A DNA stretch of 64,000 bases. Origin: Siphlonurus alternatus. Its lineage: Eukaryota > Arthropoda > Insecta > Ephemeroptera > Siphlonuridae. The notes below the pieces were generated by a model that was not told the origin of the DNA, searched no databases, and was given only the letters and a program-made list of their open reading frames with translations. This document shows, in pieces, positions 9,516 to 21,105 of the stretch; position 1 is the stretch's first letter, and each line of letters begins with the position of its first letter. The translations under genes were made by a program, and so were the position numbers. Location: contig OX463781.1 of assembly GCA_949825025.1 (NCBI GenBank), positions 44,323,469 through 44,387,468 of the forward strand, in the 5' to 3' direction.

Positions 9516-11557
9516 AACGTAAGTACAAATTGACGGAGATCGATTTATTTTTAATTTATTATTGTGATACCGGCATTGGAGCAGCGTGGTAAGTAAGTTA
9601 TTGCTGTTTTTAGCGTTCAATTTTAAATATTGCATGGACCAATTAAGTGTCAAAATTTTGTGAAAATTAAGTGAACATACGATTGAAAATTAGAACAAAA
9701 AAAAATATATTGTTATACTCTGAACATTTTTTTTTTTATTATTAAATCAATCGAAGCATGATTGACTATTACGCAGACCTTAAAAGTGAATGACTATACT
9801 TTGACTATTTGCAGAACTTCAAAATTTGATCAATCGATCATTAAAATAATAATAATAATAAATGGCAGTTTTATTTAAAGCAATAACAATTAATGTAAAA
9901 CAGTAAAATTATTTTAAATTTTACCCACAAATTCTACTTTTAAAAGAAAAACATTGCTGGCATTAATGTTAAACTTTTCTTAAGTTTATCATTGAAATAT
10001 TGTTTACTTGTAAATATTTACTGCCAATATCATTTAATATTTACTTAATGCATTATCCGTGAAATGAGGGAAATCTTGAATTTAATCAAAGCCAGAGTGA
10101 TGTTGATCTTATTTTTACAAAAGTTAGAAATTTCTATTCGTGATAAAATATTTATTCTACATAAATATTTTTCTTGGGAATTTTTTTTTTATTATTGATA
10201 TACTTTTCTTCTACAAGATCAATCACGACTGAAAGTAGAATTGCCATCATTCCTAGCTGATATCAATTTAGATCAAATTTCCATCAAACTGCAACATATA
10301 TTTCAGAAATATTTTTCATTAATACACCATTGGTACAGAATTATTAAACCAAAATACCGAACTACTCACATTTTACATTATTTATTTTATTATTACAATT
10401 TTAATTTTAAAATAATTTTCTAAAGTAATTTTCTTATAATATATCCAGCTGATAGGTTGTACTATGGCATGGTTTTGTATACATGCGAATGAAATGAGGT
10501 CGGTTGTATATTGATGTAGGTCGTTATTGCTGCTATTGCAGCTTCGGTCAAAGCTATAAGAGGTCTACTCGCTGGTAAATAATGAACGTAAGGCCACAAA
10601 TAAGAGCGAGATTCGAGCAACAAGTACTTTCCAACCACCACTGTGAAGTATATAGTTAGAGATGATGGGATTATACCAAGCCAGGTTACTGATGGTCATA
10701 TCAGCCTCATAAATATATTGTTACCAGCCAATATATGTCTTACTTGTCTTTATAACACAGTGTCAAAACAATATAATGTTGTATACTTATACTGTAATAC
10801 ATGTCCATAAGATAAAAAGCAATGGCGCCATATTTAAATTTACATATGATTATATATCATATTATAACCTATATAATGTTATTGACTTATAAAGAATTTA
10901 TTAATCAATCTCAATAGATTTTACGATTATTCAAATTTGCAGTATTTTTTTTAATCTATATCGAATCTTATAAAAAAAAATAATATTAGAAATAATAATT
11001 TTATTGCTGCATGCAATCAGCAAATTTTAATGTATGAATGAATATCTACTCAGGTGCAGATTAGTTAGAAAGTATTATAGTGCTAATTACTATTTAACTT
11101 CAATTAAAGTAAAAATAAATAAAAAATATGCTATTAGTTGTTTAGGTATAAACGTTTCACATGCAGTTGAGTTTTATTGACAATAAAATTAATAACTCTC
11201 CATATAATATTTTATATTAATAATATTTTTCTAGAAGCCATTTCCTTTAATTTCATTATTCTTGTTACATATTTGGTGTTGGTAGTTCATCATTTAAGTT
11301 TGACTGATTTGGATAAATATGAAGATAAGTTATATAATCAATAATTCTCGGTGAAGTTTAAGTATATAATACGATGAATGTGTTTGAGAGCTTTTTTAAA
11401 TTTACAACATTTATAACAAAATTTATTTTAAAATATATATAAAAAAGGTTCAAATTTAATTTAAATGTAGAAATATATTCACTCTCATATTCTTCTTGTC
11501 CCATCCATCCATTACACAGTCGATTAAAGACAGTCGAGAGATATGATGTACGAGTTA
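9516..11557. other. AT-rich non-coding DNA
   Basis: No gene found. A moderate-GC section at 10440-10730 contains CAGCTGAT at 10446-10453 and is otherwise featureless to me. Confidence 0.5.
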
Positions 11558-11612
11558 AGGTGGATTCACATGACGACTTTTATCAAGCGACGCGAAGTGA
11601 ATAATGCACACT

Positions 11613-11748
11613 TATGACCGTAAGTTGCAGCCAACCTATCTTGGAAAAATCCGACAATTATCCGAGAATTTTAATGTTAATTAGTAAATAATCCACGGAT
11701 AATCCTCAGATTATTCTCGGAAAGGTGGCTGCAACTTACGGCCATCAG
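11613..11748. mobile_element. nested MITE (GGCCGTAAGTTGCAGCCA ends)
   Basis: Arms ATGACCGTAAGTTGCAGCCA and TGGCTGCAACTTACGGCCAT are inverted repeats, and the inner parts (TTATCCGAGAATTTT versus GATTATTCTCGG) continue the pairing. It lies wholly inside the Harbinger-type MITE and is therefore the later insertion. The TSD is not clear. Confidence 0.75.
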
Positions 11749-11753
11749 TCTTG

Positions 11754-11756
<3 letters not shown>

Positions 11757-11811
<55 letters not shown>
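11757..11811. repeat. (TA)n microsatellite
   Basis: About 27 TA dinucleotides inside the right half of the MITE. Confidence 0.95.
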
Positions 11812-11818
<7 letters not shown>

Positions 11819-12409
11819 CCATTGGTGGCCATATTTGGCGATTAAAAAAAAAGCATCATAATTAAACGTGATATTCGCCGCCACATAGGATTTCAAAGAT
11901 TTTGCGTAAAAATCGCGTCTCATCGCCGTTGTCGCCATGTGAATCCGCCTTTATCATCAGTGTGAATTCCAGCTTTTTTCAATTACTTGAAAAATCAATT
12001 AATCAATGCTAGATAAAGTTGCGTCTTTTTAATCTTGTAACAAAAATCGATTGACGTCATCATATATCGATCTCGAGGTTAAATATTGTTGGTAATGATA
12101 TGTAAAAATAACAAATAAATTCGATCAAAGGTAAAGAAAAAAAAAATCTAGGCTACTACGTTTTAGAAAATACTCTGTACTGATTTATATGGTACAAAAG
12201 GACAAGTAATTTGGCCTCTGTATAAAATAATTAATTTCAACCAGTGGCCGGTGGGTACAAGCAAGTTATGCAGAGTAGAAAGTCACTTACATTTTATCAA
12301 CCTAACATATCTTGTTAATAACATAAAATAACCATGTTAAATAATCGTAAATTGAACCTTATGATAAGGAAGCGTTAGGTTAATCAGAGTTGTTAGAGAT
12401 ATTGGGCTG

Positions 12410-12540
12410 GCTACTCACACGTCACTGACCATACACAACTTGTCAGATTTAATGACGTAGCAAATTGCCCAAAGGTATAATTATCTGGGCCACGTGACCG
12501 AAACCACGTGACATGGTCCAACTGGAGTAGGAGATGGAAA
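12410..12540. promoter_or_regulatory. island with twin CACGTGAC sites
   Basis: Two CACGTGAC words at 12491-12498 and 12505-12512, with starts 14 bp apart, each preceded by C, so each reads GTCACGTGG on the other strand. This is the core of the Mitf/TFEB (CLEAR/M-box) binding site. Surrounding DNA is GC-richer than average. Function inferred from motif only. Confidence 0.4.
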
Positions 12541-14280
12541 TAGAATGTGCTGTTGTTTTGATAAAACTTTTCAGCGATTGTATATATTTAACAGCTTAAT
12601 TAATTCCATTTTAGGCATGTTATTATAATTTCACGATTTACATCATCATACTATTTTGATAAGGAGAAATGCAACATTACGAAGAAGTAACCACTATAAC
12701 AGTAGAAATTTATAAATAATAATAAGTCTTTGCACCGTTAATATACTCATATTGGTCATAATGATACAAATTTTTATGGCAAGGATCGTTTCGATTTTAT
12801 TATGCTGGGGTCATATTTATCAAGAATTTTTAGACTTAACAATTATAAAGTTGTCTTACAAGTTATAATAAATCTCAAAATTTGAGTTACTGTTTTCATA
12901 ATTGGATTTACTTACAATCTATAAAAGAGCAAAATGAATTTATCCTCTAAATTACTTAAAAATGCAAGAGAAAAAAATTAATTTGATTAAAATCAAATAA
13001 TTGATATACTTTATGCAGTTTGATGCGTTAACAGTGAGATTGCAGACTTCATAAAACATTTTAAGATTGTGCAAAGGTATCGTCAATCAACGCTTTCATC
13101 CTCTGATAAATTATAAATTAATTGCATGTATAACTTACATTAATATTTTTTTTAAACAACTTATAATTAATATACAAAGGCTAAAGAATCGATGTTCCAT
13201 AACTTTAAAAATTATATGTTGTCTCTTTTATCAATAGAATAGAGAACTATATTTTTTTTTTTATAAATCGTGTCTGTATTGTTAGTCTATAATCAGTTGT
13301 GATTTTAGACGACCGCGATCTATAACTTTGTGGTTTACTGGAGTATAGAGTATGATCATATAATAATGTAGCACACGATTGCATCATGTAATATTACAAA
13401 TAAGTCTTCTAATAAGTCTTACCAAAACAAATTAGAATCTTTAAGAATATATATTTTTTTTTGCAAGTAATGTCGATGAACGAAAGAAATAAAAAGCATT
13501 AAGCAAGAAAATTGTTTCGCTCATGAAGAAGTTAAAAGAATATTTTTTAGTTCTCACTCCTAGCTAAAAATAATGTTATGACATGCTCCAAGCGTAACTG
13601 ATTAACTGCTTATGTAATAATAAAATTGCTTCTTACTTTCGTGAATGGCTGACATTTTAGAATATTTATAACGCTATATAATATGAAAAAAATACATGTC
13701 ATGTCAAATCACAATTATATGTTCTTATTGGGTCAAGTCTAAATGTATTTTTATATTAAATTATTATAACTATTTTGGATATTTACTTTAAATAATAATG
13801 TCAGGAAAATTATGTGCCATGTATGGTTCTCAATTTTATATTTTGAACAGATTTGTCGTATTATCATAAGAAAATATTTTAACCGTTATAGATATTTTGA
13901 AAAATGTCAAGCTTTTAATACAAGTTTACTTTTATGTAGAAAGTATCGATCGATCATTATTTTGAAATAAAAAAGCAATTAAAACTAAAAAAATATTACA
14001 TAAATAAGCTTTTTGCATTTAACTGTAAAAAGAAAAAGATTGAAAAAAACAAGAATCAATATAACAATTTTTCTTTTTTTTTAATATCATCTTTTTTTGT
14101 TTTTTTGTTTTTTTTTTTGCATCGTCAATCTAGTCTAGTTATATTATGTAATATTTGCAACAAGTATATATTATTATAAAGTCCTTGTAAACCTGTCTCT
14201 GTGTGATGATAGGTAACATAATTATAATTGTTATTAAGGTTCAATATCGTATGGTAAAACATTGATAGAAAGTATAAATC
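12541..14280. other. AT-rich non-coding DNA
   Basis: No gene, RNA or repeat recognised. Confidence 0.55.
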
Positions 14281-14289
14281 ATATTATTT

Positions 14290-14470
14290 GCAAGGGCAAA
14301 ATAGAGACATCGTTAATAAGGGTCAATTTGCTATACTTTTGCATTGGTACTGTGTGGTGGCGTCTCCAGAAATCGTGGCGCCTGGTCACGATTGGCGCAG
14401 TCAGCTGATCAGGAGGTCAAAGGTTAAAGGTCACGTACATGACCACGTGATGACCTTTTTTGTTCTTTTT
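14290..14470. promoter_or_regulatory. nuclear-receptor half-site cluster with E-boxes
   Basis: Three half-sites in one direction with single-base spacers: AGGTCA 14414-14419, AGGTTA 14421-14426 and AGGTCA 14428-14433 (two overlapping DR1 elements). A further TGACCT (inverted half-site) lies at 14451-14456. CAGCTGAT lies at 14402-14409 and CACGTG at 14444-14449. DR1 is the site class bound by HNF4, RXR/USP and COUP-TF/Svp homologues. The 61-aa open frame across it shows no domain. Confidence 0.45.
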
Positions 14471-16077
14471 TGAAGGCTGAAATAAACACTTTCATTCTGT
14501 ATATAACTTAATTTTGTTTGATTTTATTTAAATAAAACTAATTAAAGACAATATTGATATTGTAATAAATTAGTGAAACATCTAATTATAAAATGTGAAA
14601 GATGATATTAATGGTAGAGTGTTTTATTACAAAATAAAATTCCAAATATGAACTGATTTGAATTTGTTTCACCTGCTATAATAACATACTAATTACTTAA
14701 TTATTTTGATGTAAAAAAAAAATATTCAAATCAGAAAATCTAGATTACTAGTTTTTTTTAAAGCCAAAATCAGAAACTCAATATCTTTTTCATTTATTTC
14801 CTCAGAAATTTTAAGTAATTTTTTACAAATATATATTATATTGTATGTTGGTGAAAACAATAACATCTTGTTTCATATTTGATGCCTCATTTTGTTCCAA
14901 ATAGTTACATCACAAACAAGGTTAAATAATTCAAATTTTTATTTCGATCATTAGGCTGTAAAGCATGAATCACGTCAATTTAAATTGTTACACTTGAAAT
15001 ACACGTATAACATACTTCATTCTAATTAACATATTTCTAAAATTAATTATAATTTTAAACACATGACACATAACCAAACAATATATAGAACTATTTTCTA
15101 TAAAATTAATATAAACAATACTTAAAATTGTGTTCTTTCATAACATAATATTAGTATAAAAATTTATAAATTCGATTAGTCTTTATTGTGTCTTTATTTT
15201 TTTTATTGAAAATTAACTTTGATAGCTTGAATGACATGACTATATAATATTAACAAACAATGCTTTTTGTTGCAAAGTGCTTTTTTTATGAGAACATGAA
15301 AAATAAAAGTGTTGATATGAAAAAGTTTATCACAACAATAAAAAAAGTGCATTTTCTCCAGTAGACGATGAAAGGGTTTGGTAAAAATAACAATGCTCTT
15401 ATAATTTTAAATCTGTAGGAGTAATATAATGTCTGTATTTTCAATATATTACATAATTCAAAAGTTACTGCCTTTTTTTAAAATTAATTTATTACTCTTA
15501 CTTTTCAAAGAATGAGATCAATGTTTATTATTATAAATAATACATGGCAATTTGACCTTAACAAAAAACTAATCCTTTTATTCTTAATAAATAAGGAAAG
15601 AAAACAAATAAGAACTTACAACATAAAAAGCTTAACATTATAAAAAAAAAAATGGATGTGTAAGATCCTGTTAGGTTGCAATACGCCCCCACATATAAAC
15701 TCAAGAATTATAATAGATGATTTAAATAACCCGTCCTTCTTGATTTTCTATTTCAATCTACAGAAGGAAAGTTTACATATACTCTCTTGAATAATGTAAA
15801 ATAGATTATTTATTATTTCTGTTAGATATTTGCCCTAGTATAAATTGCATTCCATATGGACGATACATGCTGCAGTATTTGATATCAACTAAAACCACTG
15901 AACTAGAACGATTTTCTCTTCAATCGGTCACTTGTTTTAGTGTAGTTGTCACTTTTTTTCTGCTTTACAATAATATTGTTTGAAAGTATACTCACTCGTG
16001 AGTTGCTTGTTAGCATTTACTGTTATAACTTTGTTATTATTATCATAGTTATGTATTTTGTTTACGTTATTATAATA
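14471..16077. other. AT-rich non-coding DNA
   Basis: Nothing supported in this interval. Confidence 0.55.
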
Positions 16078-16123
16078 TATATAATCATATATATAATCAT
16101 ATATATATATATATATATATATA
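16078..16123. repeat. (TA)n-rich microsatellite
   Basis: Two imperfect ATATATAATC units, then a pure TA tract. Confidence 0.9.
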
Positions 16124-16421
16124 TGCCACAATATTATATCTGCAATATTGAAAAACAAAATTTCGTTGCAGCTGTGGATGTAAACAACTTTTTTAGAAGA
16201 AGTTACTGTCTCTACATATCAAAAGTGATAGAAAGTTAAGAAAACAAGAAAACATAGACAACAATAATAATTTTGTAAAAAAAAATAAATAAATAAAATG
16301 CAATTTTTTTATAATATTTTTTTAAAAAAATTTGCTACAATTTTTGCTACAAATAATGAAACGCTAATTATTTTCGTGTAAATAATTATAATTAGTCAAA
16401 TTATGGAGCCTTAAAAATGCC

Positions 16422-16846
16422 TGGGCACGATTCTAGAAGAAGTTATCCATAGAAATATATCCAGATTTCTCACTAATGGAGTATCGACCTCATTTTTTTT
16501 TTGTTGCAGAAATGGATATAGGGTACAAAGTTATGCTACCCTGATATTTTTCAGATTTTTTTGAAACCTGGAACTATTTTTAAAAAATTATTGAAAGTCT
16601 TTTTTGTGACGTCACGCGGCAGCAAGTCCTATCTTTTTCTTAAGGAGCGGCATCTCGATCGTGACATCACAAAAAGGACTTTCAATAATTTTTTAAAAAT
16701 AGTTCCCGGTCTCAAAAAAATCTGAAAAAAATCATGGTAGCATAACTTTGCACCCTCTATCCATTTCTGCAGTAAAAATATTTGAGGTCGGTACTCCATT
16801 GAGTTAATCTTATATAACCATGGTTAATAAGAAACCTGGATATACA
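16422..16846. mobile_element. family G snap-back MITE interrupted by another hairpin element
   Basis: Left part TGGGCACGATTCTAGAAG, AGTTATCC and CCAGATTTCTCACTAA, and right part TTGAGTTAA...AACCATGGTTAAT and AAGAAACCTGGATAT, are the two halves of a family G element. They are split by the inserted hairpin at 16475-16800. About 14 bp of the usual centre (the CCACGTTTAGTGTC segment) is missing. Confidence 0.72.
16475..16800. mobile_element. hairpin MITE (AATGGAGTAYCGACCTCA ends) nested in family G
   Basis: Arms 16475-16615 and 16660-16800 are inverted repeats with a loop of about 44 bp (AAGTCCTATCTTTTTC...). Terminal words are AATGGAGTATCGACCTCA and TGAGGTCGGTACTCCATT. The left arm carries TGACGTCA at 16607-16614, with a diverged TGACATCA in the right arm. 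Related degraded sequence occurs at 37540-37690 and, less clearly, around 17370-17440 and 17590-17630. No coding potential. Confidence 0.82.
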
Positions 16847-16894
16847 ACATCCGCCTGTGATAACAGTAACTTCGTTCTTCACTTTCGAAGCAGG

Positions 16895-17095
16895 ATATTG
16901 CGTGCAAGACTCGTTGCAAAAGCTCCCGGAATATATTTATGTTATTATTGTGCGTTATCCATCAGGGCCGCGCGGAAGACGCACCCGTCCTCTGAGGTCG
17001 TGTGCCGACCTTGCCAAGTACGGTCACTCACTCGGCCACTTTGCCAGCTACAACAGCCGCCCCGCCCGCCAATCTGACTGACTGATGTATCGTCC
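16895..17095. promoter_or_regulatory. GC-rich island
   Basis: A GC-rich block (GGGCCGCGCGGAAGACGCACC, CCGCCCCGCCCGCC) open on both strands. The predicted peptides show no family. It is a candidate regulatory element or non-coding exon. Confidence 0.25.
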
Positions 17096-17329
17096 AACAT
17101 CGTTATAACGTCAACATGTAAACAGAACATATATCGTATCGTTAAAGTGTCCTGAAATATTCATATTTTTACATCAAGTAGCCTGGCGAACTATCATAGT
17201 TACTCTAAGGTCCTGTTTATTCATCTCCATTCTCTTGAGACGAAAGAATTCTTTGTTTTTAATAGACTGCATGATTAATGCAATTCCTTAACACAAGCAT
17301 CCAGAATAGACAATAATGATTGCATTTTT

Positions 17330-17640
17330 TTAATTCATAATTAGAAAATATACCTAAAATTATGCTTTTCTGATTTTTTTCAATTTTTTTGGAGTGCTGG
17401 AACTAATTTTAAAAAAAAATATTTAAAATATCTGAATTAGGGTGGTACACCTGATGCGTGATATTTTTCATACACTTACATGAATTTAATTAAGGCTTAA
17501 CCTGAGAAATTTGGACGAAATATGTCATAACGACAGAATAGATGTAATTCCTCAAATTAATTATGCAGACTTGCAACAGTCTTCCAATTAGCCCTGATTT
17601 TTTTCAGATTTTTTAAACGTTGGGTTATTTTATAATTAAT
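17330..17640. repeat. degraded relatives of the 16475 hairpin element
   Basis: Words CTGATTTTTTTCA, GGAACTAATTTTAAAAA and CCCTGATTTTTTTCAGATTTTTT match the arms of the 16475-16800 element, but the termini are absent. Low-complexity T-rich DNA makes this uncertain. Confidence 0.35.
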
Positions 17641-17917
17641 TCAATAAAATGTGAATTTTGTATCCTTCCAACGTTAAATTTGTTAATTAGCATTGCAAAA
17701 AAACTAAATGACGGATTTTTTTCTTATTTTTTTACTAAAACCTAATTTTTTAGACTATTTTTCTGAATTTGTTCATCTTTTTTAGAACCGTGGCGTTGAT
17801 TGTAATAAATGAGCAATAAGAAGTTTGGCAACGCTCTACAGGGACTGAAATCACCTCCCTCTCCTCCCAGACTCACTTTGCTAGTGCACTACATTGTTGC
17901 CACGTTTTTCTATAACA

Positions 17918-17932
17918 GGGGGGGGGGGGGGG
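17918..17932. repeat. G15 homopolymer
   Basis: Fifteen consecutive G in otherwise AT-rich DNA, preceded by a C/T-rich section. The nearby text does not show the inverted ends of the 417-578 element. Confidence 0.9.
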
Positions 17933-18858
17933 CGAGATCTTGAGCTTGAGGAATTCTCAGGTTATACGTTAAAAACAAAATTTCGTAATATACTGCAAGT
18001 TGCATAGCTATTCGGTTTTATTTATATTACTAAAAATTATTTATTCAAATGACAAAACTTTATTGTGGAGGCAAGTAATTATAGGATCTAAATTCAGACA
18101 TCAAGCTTAATAATTCCTCAATAACTTGAATTTTTTATAAGATACGTGTAAGATAATACCAATTTAAAATTAATTCCTCGGAAAATTTGCAATGGTACAC
18201 CTATTTAATAAAACATTTGTAATTTATTAAAATTGTTTGTTTTTTTACATGAAATCAAAAAACTTGTGTAATTTTCTTCTTTTTAATTTGTTGAATACAG
18301 ATTTTATTATTAGTATAAATTTGCTATAAAAGTTACTAGCTACAAAACACAGATTTGTTAAAACTTGATAAAAATATAAAATAATTATAAAAAATTTACT
18401 TAAAAAAACATTAACATATCTTTTTCTTCTTTTTTATTGGACATTATCCTTTTAATATATTACTTTTTTTTGTTTTTGTTTTTGTAAATAGCGTAAACTT
18501 TTTATTACTTGTCTTGTTTGCCAGGAGGAATTTCTTGTTAATGGGCAGGTGGATTAAGAATATTCGCGACTCAAGCCTTGAACTTCGGCTCTTCATTACA
18601 GCGACACACACTTTCTTTAGGTTTTTTTTTATATATTCACTCACAATATTTACTTTTAAATATAAAAAATTACCAAGCTTTGAAATTTTAGGTATATTGA
18701 CATTAAAAAAAAAATGCGGTTGCTATTTTAGAAAAATATTGAATGTTTTACTTCATTAATTGCAATCATTATCAAAATATAATATGATAAAAGATGTACG
18801 TGATTTTTTTTTAGATATTTGGATATATAGAATTATTCAGAAACATAAGAGGCTTTTT
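17933..18858. other. AT-rich non-coding DNA
   Basis: Two short open frames on opposite strands overlap near 18514-18644. Neither shows a domain. Confidence 0.5.
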
Positions 18859-18990
18859 AAGAAGAAGTTATCCAAAAATTAAAACAGCTTTCCCAACTAA
18901 CCACGGTTAGCGGCAGCCAAATTATTCAATTGCACTAAACGTGAATAGCTATAGTGAGAAAAACTGATGGATACATTTCTGGATAACTCA
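18859..18990. mobile_element. family G snap-back MITE, degraded copy
   Basis: GAAGAAGTTATCC at the left, CTAACCACGGTTAGCG inside, and CTGGATAACTC at the right. Compared with other copies the central block runs in the opposite orientation (ATTCAATTGCACTAAACGTG). Confidence 0.65.
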
Positions 18991-19735
18991 ACTGTAAATC
19001 GTGTTCGGACAGTGTATCTAAAAATATTAAAAATAAGCATATTATGAATATTTAAAAAAAAAATAAAATTGCTATACCCAGAATTATACTGATATAAGAA
19101 ATGGTTACAAAATTAAGATTAATTACGCATTTTGTAGAGCAGCATGCAAGTACTTGAATTATTCAAATATTCATATTGCATTATAATTGTTTAAGTGTAA
19201 CTTAATTTTTTGTATATACAGTACAGTCTTTTCTCTTCTTTTCTGCATGTCATCATCGCAAATATAAAATAATGTACTCTTCAAATGAGGAAGTTGAAAA
19301 AGTACAAGGTATTATTTAATTAATTGTTTGTTTTTTTGGCTAAATGACAAATAAATAAACAATATTATAACCAAGGTCTTTTTAAATCATTTATTGACTC
19401 TGATGTATAAAAATACAATTTTAAGTACAAAGTTTTACTTTGATGTGTTGTGTCATACAGGAAATTATGCGAACAAATGTCAAAGTGTAGTAGATAAAAA
19501 AATACATATTCATGTGTGGCAAAATATAAATTTAAATGTCGAATTGATATATGAAATATTTTAAATCAGTTTACGAACCAGACAAGGTATCTGCAGTACA
19601 AGGAACAGAAGTTTCATCTTATTATTGATTATCATATGATTGTGAAATTGTATAAATAATATAAATTGTATATTCTTTTTTCTTTTTTTTTAATCAAACC
19701 CTATTGGGTACTTCTATTTACTAATTACATACTAC
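18991..19735. other. AT-rich non-coding DNA
   Basis: Nothing supported. Confidence 0.55.
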
Positions 19736-20062
19736 TTCGAAACCCCGAACCTTCTTAAACCCTAACTTGAGCGTTTCGCGGGCTCTTCCGGAACGGGGGC
19801 GGCCACGGCCTTGCAAATCCATCCCGGCATTTGCCTGCGGCTGAGGGAAACGTCGAAACCTCAGCCAGGATGGACGCTACAGTTTTTGTCAATGAACCGG
19901 AAGTGCAATGGTTCAAAGCCAGGGAAGCCACATAGTGGAAAAGCGCAATGATTTACCCCTGGGTGGGAAACGTGGTTTTTGTTGAAAATGGTCACCCATC
20001 CAACTACTAACCACGCGCGGCCTTGCTTGACATGTTTTACATGTTTCTCGCGCACGACGTAT
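19736..20062 (-). mobile_element. 5S-rRNA-headed SINE, copy 2, minus strand
   Basis: Read on the minus strand, it begins with a 5S-like internal control region (CAAGCAAGGCC, then GGTTAGTAGTTGGATGGG followed by TGACC). It passes through a body shared with 5260-5845 (TAAATCATTGCGCTTTTCCAC, TGTGGCTTCCCTGGCTTTGAA). It ends in the tail GTCCATCCTGGCTGAGGTTT, CAAATGCCGGGATGG and AGGCCGTGGCCGC. It is better preserved and more GC-rich than copy 1, so probably younger. The minus-strand open frame in it is incidental. Confidence 0.82.
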
Positions 20063-20329
20063 AATATAATACCTTTTCATTCTCTTTAAATTATATATTA
20101 AAGTATGAACACTCTTTGTGGAGTGGTAAGAAAGTGAGGAAATAATTTAACTTTATATTAATATTAAATTAATATATATTATGTTCTAATCAACTTTTTA
20201 AAATTTATAATTGAAAAACTTGTACATTTTTACTTACATTTTTCTACTTTTTTATATATTATAAAATCATGTCTTTAAATCCTTAAAAATAATGTTGATA
20301 TAATCTAAATTACTATCTGATTACGTAAT
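20063..20329. other. AT-rich spacer
   Basis: No feature recognised. Confidence 0.5.
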
Positions 20330-20620
20330 AAAGGTCATACGTATTACATCTTGCATGTCAGATCGTGCTAAGAGTGATGCACATGCAGTTCCGGTATTGT
20401 CTCATTGTAGAATGCACTTTCACACTAGAAAGATGCTGCACGCGCTCAAATAGTGCATTATAATCTGTCGAGAATCAAATTCCTTGAAATTAACAATCAG
20501 GCACGAATGTGCATCACCTGAATAACAAAGGATTGATCTCTCCAAGTTGTCAGGTGTCAACAAACAAGGAGCTTATAAGAGGGCGTAACTCTTGCATGGA
20601 AACCAGCTGATTTCACTTGC
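20330..20620. promoter_or_regulatory. moderate-GC non-coding block
   Basis: A long moderate-GC block without an open frame. It has CAGCTGAT at 20604-20611 and several CACCTG/CAGGTG words. It may be regulatory. The evidence is composition and motifs only. Confidence 0.22.
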
Positions 20621-20975
20621 AAATGAAACATTGAGAAAACTCTCGCACTATGTATAGTAAATAAATCGAATAAAAATTATATAAATTGAGTTATAAAAAG
20701 GGGAATTTAATAATTTTTTAGTATTACACATTCATGTAATATGAATTTTTGTGTGGATTATAACATTATTAATAATTGTTAATAAAGTAGTTTATTTTTA
20801 CAAGTAAATGTAATGTAATGATAAGGTAGGAATGCAGCACTTTTGCATTACAATAATTCTTTCGATAACCACAGAATGTCAAGTATGTGGCTCAAACTAC
20901 ATCGTTGGGAAGACACATTTTGTTTTTTATATAATTTCTTTTGATTGCTTGGTTTAACTCGCTAAACATAATATT

Positions 20976-21105
20976 GAGTGCAATTCACAAAGGAAGTTAT
21001 ATCTAGGTTTCTCACTAACCACGTTTAGTGTCATTGAATTAGGCTGGCGCTAACCACGGTTAAAAAACCTGGATAACTTTCTGGTTAACTCTTCCGTAAT
21101 TCGCA
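20976..21105. mobile_element. family G snap-back MITE
   Basis: GTGCAATTCACAAAGGAAGTTAT, AGGTTTCTCACTAACCACG, TTTAGTGTCATTGAATTAGG and CTGGCGCTAACCACGGTTA, then AACCTGGATAACTTTC. The right terminus is extended by a small duplication (CTTTCTGGTTAACTCTTCCG). Confidence 0.82.

Larger units (their letters stand above)
11558..11950. mobile_element. PIF/Harbinger-type MITE with TTA duplication, carrying a nested MITE
   Basis: Ends AGGTGGATTCACATG... and ...CATGTGAATCCGCCT are inverted repeats flanked by TTA at 11555-11557 and 11951-11953. A 3-bp TTA/TAA duplication is typical of PIF/Harbinger MITEs. The interior holds a second inverted-repeat element (11613-11748) and a (TA)n tract. A segment near 11886-11915 (AGGATTTCAAAG...TGCGTAAAAAT) recurs at 27936-27965. 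No transposase frame. Confidence 0.82.

Noticed and set aside
16820..17130. 85-aa plus-strand frame as a gene
   Set aside because: Three overlapping frames on both strands are open in this GC-rich patch, with no splice signals or domain.
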